DNA of 64,000 bases, taken from assembly GCA_017311185.1 (NCBI GenBank), contig JAESUZ010005182.1, positions 124,001 to 188,000 of the forward strand. Reading direction: 5' to 3'. Shown one piece after another: positions 34,895-64,000 of the stretch (position 1 is its first letter; the number at the start of each line of letters is the position of its first letter). The position numbers and the translations under genes were made by a program. Below the pieces are notes generated by a model. That model worked only from the letters and a program-made list of their open reading frames with translations. It was not told where the DNA came from and made no database searches. The stretch is from Proteles cristata cristata (Eukaryota > Chordata > Mammalia > Carnivora > Hyaenidae).

Positions 34895-35565
34895 TCCATC
34901 AGAAATTAATATCTACATGTGACACACACACACAGAGGAATATTACTCAATCAAAAAGAATGAAATTTTGCCATTTGCAACAACACAGATGGAACTAGAA
35001 AATGTATTATGCTGGGCTAAATAAGTCAGTCAGAGAAAGATAAATATCATATGACTTTACTCATATGTGGAGAAAGCAGGTGAATATACGGTAAGGGAAG
35101 GAAAAATAAGATTAAAAGAGAGAGGGAGGCAAACCCGCAAGAGACTTTAAATGGAACAAAACAGAGGGGCGCCTGGGTGGCTTAGTCGTTAAGCGTCCGA
35201 CTTTCGCTTGGGTCATGATCTCGCGGTTCGGGGTTCGAGCCCCGCGTCGGGCTCTGTGCTGACTGCCAGCTCAGAGCCTGGAGTCTGTTTCAGAGTCTGT
35301 GACTCCCTCTCTCTCTGACCCTCCCCTGCTCACGCTGTCTCTCTCTCTCTCTCTCCTAGAAAAAAAAAAAACCATTAAATGGAACAAACAGAGAGGGGTA
35401 TGGGGGAATGGGCTAAATGGGTGATGGGCATTAAGGAGGGCACTTGTTGGGATGAGCATTGGATGTTCTCTGTAAGTGATGAATCACTGGGTTCTTCTCC
35501 TGATATCATTCTAACACTATATGTTAACTAACTTGGATTTAAATAAAATTTTAAAAAATTAAAAT
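34895..35565 (+). mobile_element. L1 3' end, plus
   Basis: Carnivore L1 end (GATGGAACTAGAAAATGTAT, GGGCACTTGTTGGGATGAGC phrases, then A-rich tail), split by a young SINE at 35167-35374. Confidence 0.7.
35167..35374 (+). mobile_element. Young SINEC in L1 3' end
   Basis: Duplication TTAAATGGAACAAAACAGAG / TTAAATGGAACAAACAGAG (right copy 35375-35393). Confidence 0.95.
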
Positions 35566-35934
35566 AATAATAAAGCCAGAAAGTTTTCAAAGAAAGAAAA
35601 GAAAAGAAAAAGAAAAAGAAATTGAATGTCCAGATCAGCATCGCTGTACGAACCCCTTAAGATTGTGAAGAAGGCACTGAAGCTAAGCGCAAACCTCCGT
35701 GGAATTTTAACTGTGCTAGTATTTCTGTTAGAATCATCATTGGTTTCGTAGCACTCTGATTATGAAGTTGCTGGTGTTTTGAGCAATCTGTCCCTAGTTT
35801 TTTTTTTCTTCCTCATAAATTCTTGTTATTTTCAGTGCACTGTTGTAGTACTCCAGGTTTTTTCAGGAATGCATACATCACGGTAGACCCGCCTTTAACT
35901 CAGAATAAGGGGAGACTCCGTCTTCCAACAATAA

Positions 35935-36148
35935 TTCTTTTTTTAATGTTTTATTTATTTCTGAGAGAGAGAGAGAGAGACAGCGTGAGGAGGGTAGGGT
36001 CAGAGAGGGAGAAACAGAATCTGAAACCAAGGCTCCAGGCTCTGAGCTGTCAGCACAGAGGCCGACACGGGGCTCGAACCCATGAACCGTGAGATCATGA
36101 CCTGAGCGGAAGTCGGATGCTTAACTGACTGAGCCACCCAGGCGCCCC
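35935..36148 (-). mobile_element. SINEC
   Basis: Flanks TCCAACA on both sides. Confidence 0.9.
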
Positions 36149-36339
36149 TCCAACAGGCAATCTTCATAGGTCCTACGTTTCCCTGATGGGTAGACAGGAG
36201 ATCAGGTCCCTACTTCCCTCTAAGAGTGGAAAGACTTCCCAGGAGCAGGGGTGGGGGCTGGAACTTGGGAACCAGAACTCCTTATGGTTCTTCTTTTATC
36301 TCCCTCCAGACCTCCCGGCCACTCGGGAGAAACCAGGTG

Positions 36340-36640
36340 AAAAGGCCCAGAATTTTGCCGCTTACAAGCGTACAGATCTTGAGCAAGTCACTGAACCTCT
36401 GCAGGACTCAATCTCCTCGTTCTTTAAATGGGAAGGCAGTGTTCTGTTTGTTTTTAAATCATGTTTGCTTTTAATTTAAAAACCTGCCTTTGAGTCTTGC
36501 TTTGCCATGTATAGTTCTGTGACCTTGGACAAGTGACTTCGCTTCGCGATGCATCATCTGTTAAATGGGGGCTTTGCGAGAATTTGATGATACCATGCAA
36601 ATCGCTTAGCACAAGATGCGCATTAAGCCCCAATAAATTC
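36340..36640 (+). mobile_element. MIR pair upstream of MAP3K10
   Basis: Two MIR-like cores, at 36380 and 36520 (GTGACCTTGGACAAGTGACT). Confidence 0.6.
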
Positions 36641-36867
36641 AAGTTCCTATTCTGGGAGGCGGGGAATTCTGACTGCTGAGGCAGAAGAACCCAGAGCCGG
36701 TGGGGAAAGACATGGTTGTGATTTCCCGACGGACAGTGAACACGTCCTGCGAGCCCCGTCTTCCCAGCTGGGGCCTCGCCATCAACCGAATCCCCTAGGT
36801 GGCAGGAGCCACCAACCTGTTTTTCCAGCCGTTGAGGACGCCTTCCGCGGTGCCTGTCCCGGAACGG

Positions 36868-36886
36868 ACTACATTTCCCGGCGTGC
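36868..36886 (+). promoter_or_regulatory. ZNF143/Staf-type binding motif
   Basis: ACTACATTTCCCGGCGTGC closely follows the known SBS consensus (ACTACAATTCCCAGAATGC type), found at many CpG promoters. Confidence 0.6.
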
Positions 36887-37240
36887 ATTTCGGATCGGGG
36901 CCCCGAGGGGACGGCCAGCCAAGGGGACCGTGTTTCAGCCGCGTTAGAGGCTGGAGGCAGTAACCACCACTCACGCAGCTCCTATATTTCGCGTTGCGAA
37001 GCCGGGCCGCCACCATCAACCCCATCTTGAGCTGCGGACCCGCAGGGTCTGTGAGGGGCGCTTGGCCCCCGCCTCTTTCCCTCCTGCGGGCATCTGGCCC
37101 ACCGGGTCCCAGGGAGGATCCGAGGCCAAGCTTATCTCCTCGGGAGGATTCCTTCCGCCTCGCAGGGTCCTCTTTGCGGCCCGAGGCTAGAAGCGGGGCT
37201 CTGGGAGCTAGGGGACTGCCTCGAGGCCGCGCAGCCGGAG

Positions 37241-37254
37241 ACTACAACTCCCAG
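37241..37254 (+). promoter_or_regulatory. ZNF143/Staf-type binding motif
   Basis: ACTACAACTCCCAG matches the left part of the SBS consensus, just before the CGG run. Confidence 0.5.
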
Positions 37255-37261
37255 GCGGCAT

Positions 37262-37288
37262 CGCGGCGGCGGCGGCGGCGGCGGCGGC
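37262..37288 (+). repeat. (CGG)n run in MAP3K10 leader
   Basis: About nine CGG units, continuing into CAGCAG. Confidence 0.9.
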
Positions 37289-37499
37289 AGCAGCGAGCAC
37301 GTCACTCAGGCACCGCCGGCGGCCCCGGGAAGCGGCGCGGGCGGGGGCAGGGCTGGGGCCGACCGGGAGGCCGGTGCTGAGGATGAGGGCTGCCCGGCCG
37401 CCCCGCGCGTGAGAAGACCGAGGGGCGCGCCACCCCATCCCGGGGCGGGCGCCCCCCGGGCCCCGCCACCCCCACCCCGCCCGGCGCACGTGGCCCGGG

Positions 37500-37664
37500 A
37501 TGCGGAGCCGGGGGCCGCCGGTGGAGCTGCGCGGGGTGAGAGGCGTGGGGAAGGGGGCTGCCTGCTTCCCTCACCCTCGTCCCCCACCGGCGGGCCCCGG
37601 CAGGAATTGGGGAGCTGCGCGGCCAGGCCCTCTTAGCGCCCTGACATTTGGGGGAGACAGGTGA
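37500..37664 (+). other. Upstream ORF, 54 codons, in MAP3K10 leader
   Basis: ATG at 37500 runs to TGA at 37662-37664 if the leader is not spliced. A smaller uORF (nine codons) starts at 37383. They matter only if transcription starts upstream of them. Confidence 0.4.
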
Positions 37665-37778
37665 ACCCGCCACCCTACCCGCACCCCGCCCCGCCTGGGC
37701 AGCTGAATCAGAAGGGACGACCCTGCCCTTTTAAGGAGGCTTTTTCTTGCTCCTGCGGAGGGCCCCCACCCCCCAGCC

Positions 37779-54365
<16,587 letters not shown>

Positions 54366-54508
54366 GGCCTGCCTGCCCGCCGCCCGCCTGGGCAGCCATG
54401 AATGTAGCGCCCCAGGCCCCGCCCCAGCCTGCCGCGCCCCAAGGCAGGGGAGGCCCTGGGCAGGATACCCACTCTATTTATTGGGGAAGGGGGGAGGGGG
54501 TCACTTAA

Positions 54509-54514
54509 TTTATT
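54509..54514 (-). terminator. TTC9B: Possible TTC9B poly(A) signal
   Basis: AATAAA on the minus strand; a second one is at 54477-54482. Both lie inside the MAP3K10 3' UTR. Confidence 0.45.
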
Positions 54515-54625
54515 CCTTTGTACCCCAGAGGGTGGGGCCCTGTGCCCAGCCTGCAGTGAGGGGGGAGGGTGGGCAGGGATACTCAGGGACAGGGCACATC
54601 GTAGGGATTCGGCACAAAATGCAGC

Positions 54626-54631
54626 ATTAAA
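54626..54631 (+). terminator. MAP3K10: MAP3K10 poly(A) signal
   Basis: ATTAAA 260 nt after the stop codon, followed by a C-rich then T-containing stretch; the likely cleavage site is about 54645-54660. Confidence 0.65.
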
Positions 54632-54917
54632 GGTAACCCCTGCCCCCTACCGCTCTTGCCTGTGTCTTTTCCCGGCCCGGGCCCTGGTCCTGGGGCGTCC
54701 CACTAGGGTCCCCCCCAGCCCCGCACTTCCTCCCTGTGTCTCTGGGTTTCTGCGGTCCAGAGGGTGAAGCCCGGGAGATGTTCCCTTGGTCCCCACAGAA
54801 CACCACACAGAGAGGTTACGGTCACCAGTGACAAGTGCTTTACCAGCAAACACGCGAGGCAGGGAAAGTTACACGGTGAGGTGGGAGTGGGGGCAGTGAC
54901 AGTCCCCCAGGCTGGCC

Positions 54918-57065
<2,148 letters not shown>

Positions 57066-57071
<6 letters not shown>

Positions 57072-57080
57072 TGTGGGAAA
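57066..57080 (-). promoter_or_regulatory. TTC9B: ZNF143/THAP11-like motif spanning the TTC9B start codon
   Basis: Minus strand TTTCCCACAATGCAG fits the right half of the SBS consensus; its ATG is the TTC9B start codon. Confidence 0.45.
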
Positions 57081-57559
57081 CTCCTGCGGCCGCCGCTGCA
57101 GCTACCGCATCGCCCCCCGCGGGGCCGGTCCCCACCCTTTCTCCGCCCCCGCACCTCCGGCAGCCGACTCCGCCTGCCCCCTATGGGTCTAGAGAACCCC
57201 CTCAGGACTTCGCCATTCTATCCTCCAAATCAGCCCAGGCCCAGTTCTTCAGCCGGCCTCTCCCTTCTTCCCACTCCCCTTACCTCCCACCCTCCAGCCT
57301 GCTCTCCTCCCCCGTGCCCAAAGCTCCCAAAGCTTTCTAGAAGGAAAAGACAAGTCTGGGGGAAAGAGCAGGAAGATATCAATCTCGTGGAAGCTGGTTT
57401 TCAGACCCCTAGGCATTTCACATATATGGATAAGAACACAGGTTATGCGCTCAGGCTGCCCAGAGTCAATTCCCTGCTTATTTTCTCACTAGTTGTAGCG
57501 CTTGGACGCGTCACCCAAATTACCTGGGACTCTATATCCTCATCGGTAACATAAAACAA

Positions 57560-57960
57560 TGATAGCAGCTTGGAAACTCATTTGTTCATCTATTCAACAA
57601 ACAAATACTCCACTGATATCTTTTCTGTGACCAGCTCTGGTCTGGGTGATGCCGGGAAAGAGCAGCTCCTGAGAGCCTCGGACCCTACCCTCTCTGAACC
57701 CCTAGTCCATAGGGAGACAGACCAGTGACCCGACAGTGACAGCCCAGAGTGGGCTTTCCTGGGAAGCACAAGCAAAGTGGCCAGGGTGGGATGGGGAGGC
57801 ACAGGCAGGGGCTGGAGCCCTGGATAGGGGAGACACAACAGGCTGTGAGGGTCCAGAGGAGGTGCCTGCCCTAGACTGAGGTAGTGAGCGAAGGCTTCCT
57901 GGAGGAGGAGATCACTCTATGAACAAAAGTGATCTGCTTCTTGTCCTCACTGAGCTCACT
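57560..57960 (-). mobile_element. L2 between TTC9B and CNTD2
   Basis: Reverse L2: TCATCTATTCAACAAACAAA through AGGCTTCCTGGAGGAGG. Confidence 0.5.
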
Positions 57961-58099
57961 GTCTGGGGTGGAAACACAGTGGGAAAGCAGACAAGAGACA
58001 GCCCAGAGCGAGCAGCACAGGAATGCAAGAGTGCACAGAGAAGGAAGCGAGTGAGAGGCTTTTGAGAGAAAAACAGGGTGAACGAGATGGTTGATCTTC

Positions 58100-58300
58100 A
58101 ACTCCCCTTAGCTGCTCACTTGGTGGGGGGACCTTGGCCAAGCTCCTTGATCCTCCTCCACCTTGCCTTCCTTCTGTGGGACCTGGGGATACTACATGAG
58201 TGCACTTCAGAGTAGTTGTAGGGACTGAATTATGTCATGTAGACAAAGCAATGACACAGGGCCTGGCGCAGAAATGGGCAATTAACAACCCGTTTCTTAT
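58100..58300 (+). mobile_element. MIR
   Basis: GACCTTGGCCAAGCTCCTTG phrase, TTC9B-CNTD2 interval. Confidence 0.55.
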
Positions 58301-58559
58301 CACCCGAGGCTGAGGTGTGTGATCTCAAGTGCCTGGCCCCAGTCAGCATCCATGCATAGCTGTTGAATGAGTGAGTGAATGAATAATTTCATGTAGTTTA
58401 TGTATTCCCACCCCCACCCCACCCCCGCCCCTGCAGAAACCCTGGTTTGGGCCTTAGCTCCAAGCAGCAAGCTTATCTCCCCCCTCTCCCTGCATCCTCT
58501 TTCTGGAGGCCACATGACAGGTCCCACCTGACAGGTCCAAAGCTGAACTCAGCACCTAA

Positions 58560-58800
58560 CTATTTTCTGAGCACCTACTAAATAGCCAGGTGCCAGGGGC
58601 TCGGCCGAAACAGGGGCCAAGGGAACCCGGCTCACAGTCCTGCTAGGATGCAGCGCTAGCTATTTCCACAACACCTGCTAAGTGTCAGGCACTGTTCTAA
58701 AGTTTTATGTGCTTATTAACTCACATTCTCATCACACCTCTATGAGGTCGGTGCTATAATTATACCCATTGACACTGTGGCACTTTAGGGGTTAAGTAAA
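58560..58800 (-). mobile_element. MIR
   Basis: GTCAGGCACTGTTCTAAAGT phrase on plus. Confidence 0.5.
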
Positions 58801-59373
58801 TCAGATCCTATTTAGAGAACACCTGCTACTCAAAGACCTATACTACCACAAACTGACGAGTCTCACAGGCCAGCGTATCATACGTGATGTGCTCGGCGTG
58901 TGCAACCATTAAAAAATATTGAATTGGTTTCTAACATATAAATATAGAGATACTTATGGAACTGCAGATTTTCAGTTACACTGGAACACAATCTGAAAAT
59001 CTGGCCAACACCGAGGTAGCTTTCCTTATGACGGGGACAGGCGTTCTCAGCTTCCCACAGTCCCCATCGCTCCTAGTTTCTTCTCACCGCTGAGACCGAG
59101 AGCCATGCAGATTGCAGCCTCTCTGTTTATCTCCAGGAGGCGTTTGCGCTTGGGATGCTAGTTGCAGGTCGCGGAGCCGCGCTTGCGGAAGTCCGCCAGT
59201 GCCCCCTGGCGGAGAGGTCCAGCATTCGCATCGTGTGTCCCCGCCGCCTTTAAGAGCTTTGGTAAAGAACATCCAGTCAGAAAGATGAGAGACCCTGACC
59301 AATCAAAAGCGAGAGAGGGGTCGGAAGTTGCCCAACGAGGACAGAGAGCGCTCGGAATAAAAAAAAAACCTCT
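58801..59373. other. Intergenic between TTC9B and CNTD2
   Basis: Holds the CTCF-like motif and a CCAAT box near 59299. No gene seen. Confidence 0.4.
59199..59212 (-). promoter_or_regulatory. CTCF-like core motif downstream of CNTD2
   Basis: Minus strand CCGCCAGGGGGCAC fits the core with one mismatch. Faces the motif at 56296 across 2.9 kb. Confidence 0.45.
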
Positions 59374-59379
59374 TTTATT
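59374..59379 (-). terminator. CNTD2: CNTD2 poly(A) signal
   Basis: AATAAA on the minus strand 53 nt past the stop codon, giving a very short 3' UTR. Confidence 0.7.
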
Positions 59380-59431
59380 GAACTGGGAGGAGGGAAGACG
59401 CGGGGAGTCTTTTTTGATGGGGTGTCCAGCC

Positions 59432-63514
<4,083 letters not shown>

Positions 63515-63527
63515 TTAAACGTGCCTG

Positions 63528-63539
63528 CGCGCATGCGCG
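63528..63539. promoter_or_regulatory. CNTD2: NRF1 site
   Basis: CGCGCATGCGCG matches the known consensus YGCGCAYGCGCR on both strands. Confidence 0.6.
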
Positions 63540-63599
63540 CTGAGAGCGCCTCCCCGGCGCAGGTGCAGGGCCAATGGCGAACGGCCCCTCCAAGCCTAA

Positions 63600-64000
63600 G
63601 GTCAGGCAGCTGGAGTCAGATCCTCTCCCCGCTAACTGTATGATCAGAAACAGCCCCTGCGGAGCCTCCCTCTCCTCAGCTGCGAAGTAGGGATTGTTCC
63701 CAAATGTCTAAGTGGCCACACTGGCCTGGCGCGGCCACGTCCTCGCTGCTCCGGGGTCCCCGCCCCCTGTAGTCAGTTACCCCCTTTCAGCCAGACGAGA
63801 TGCTGTGCGCACCCAAGTGAGGTCACAGCCTCCTCTGTTCACAACTCCGTCGTGTCTCCCGTCTCAATGTGAAAGCCCACGAGGCCCTCTAGTTTCCTCC
63901 CCACGCCCCTTTGAGCCCATTTCCCACCCCCCTCCCCGCCCCCACTCGTGCGTCCTGCCACACCGGCCTCCTGGCTCCTTCTCGCCCACACAAGGCACGC
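63600..64000. other. Upstream of CNTD2, window end
   Basis: No exon recognised. AKT2 would be expected further on from human gene order. Confidence 0.4.

Noticed and set aside
36994..37380. 128-codon plus open frame in the MAP3K10 leader
   Set aside because: No ATG start and CGG-repeat composition; part of the 5' leader or promoter.

Overview
This window is nuclear DNA from a mammal, almost certainly a cat-family (feliform) carnivore. About sixty copies or fragments of a carnivore tRNA-Lys-derived SINE (SINEC type) are scattered through it on both strands. They sit on a background of old L2, MIR, L1 and MER5A remnants shared by all placental mammals. The gene order (a KRAB zinc-finger gene on the minus strand, then MAP3K10 on plus, TTC9B on minus, CNTD2/CCNP on minus) matches human 19q13.2, where ZNF780A/B lies on one side and AKT2 follows on the other.

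Layout. 1-9,250: the 5' part of a minus-strand KRAB zinc-finger gene. It has a 55-nt start exon (4271-4325), the canonical 127-nt KRAB-A exon (3889-4015) and a CpG-rich probable promoter (8560-9240). The zinc fingers would lie beyond base 1. 9,250-36,600: gene-free and dense in repeats, with L1 blocks, SINE clusters, a class II-like solo LTR (24981-25722), a 29-nt-arm hairpin (20973-21054) and MIR/L2/MER5A remnants. 36,830-54,650: MAP3K10 (MLK2), with ten coding exons and a 939-residue product carrying SH3, kinase, leucine zippers and a proline-rich tail. 54,918-57,071: TTC9B, three exons, 239 residues, tail-to-tail with MAP3K10. 59,432-63,433: CNTD2/CCNP, seven coding exons, a 306-residue atypical cyclin. 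The end of the window holds the CNTD2 CpG promoter.

The three complete genes are independent and do not form a pathway. MAP3K10 is a JNK/p38-pathway MAP3K, TTC9B a small cytoplasmic TPR protein and CNTD2 a divergent cyclin. Exon borders were read by eye from splice sites, reading phase and remembered family sequences. All phases close and the product lengths fit the families.

I found no evidence of a previously undescribed biological system. The most distinctive signals are two places where successive retrotransposons landed in almost the same target, leaving three to five copies of the target sequence (6004-6763 and 3037-3748), the long hairpin at 21 kb, the LTR-in-SINE block at 24.6-26.1 kb, ZNF143-type promoter motifs (one containing the TTC9B start codon) and stacked upstream ORFs before MAP3K10. 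Repeat family names come from recognised consensus phrases, not a database search, and their edges are approximate.
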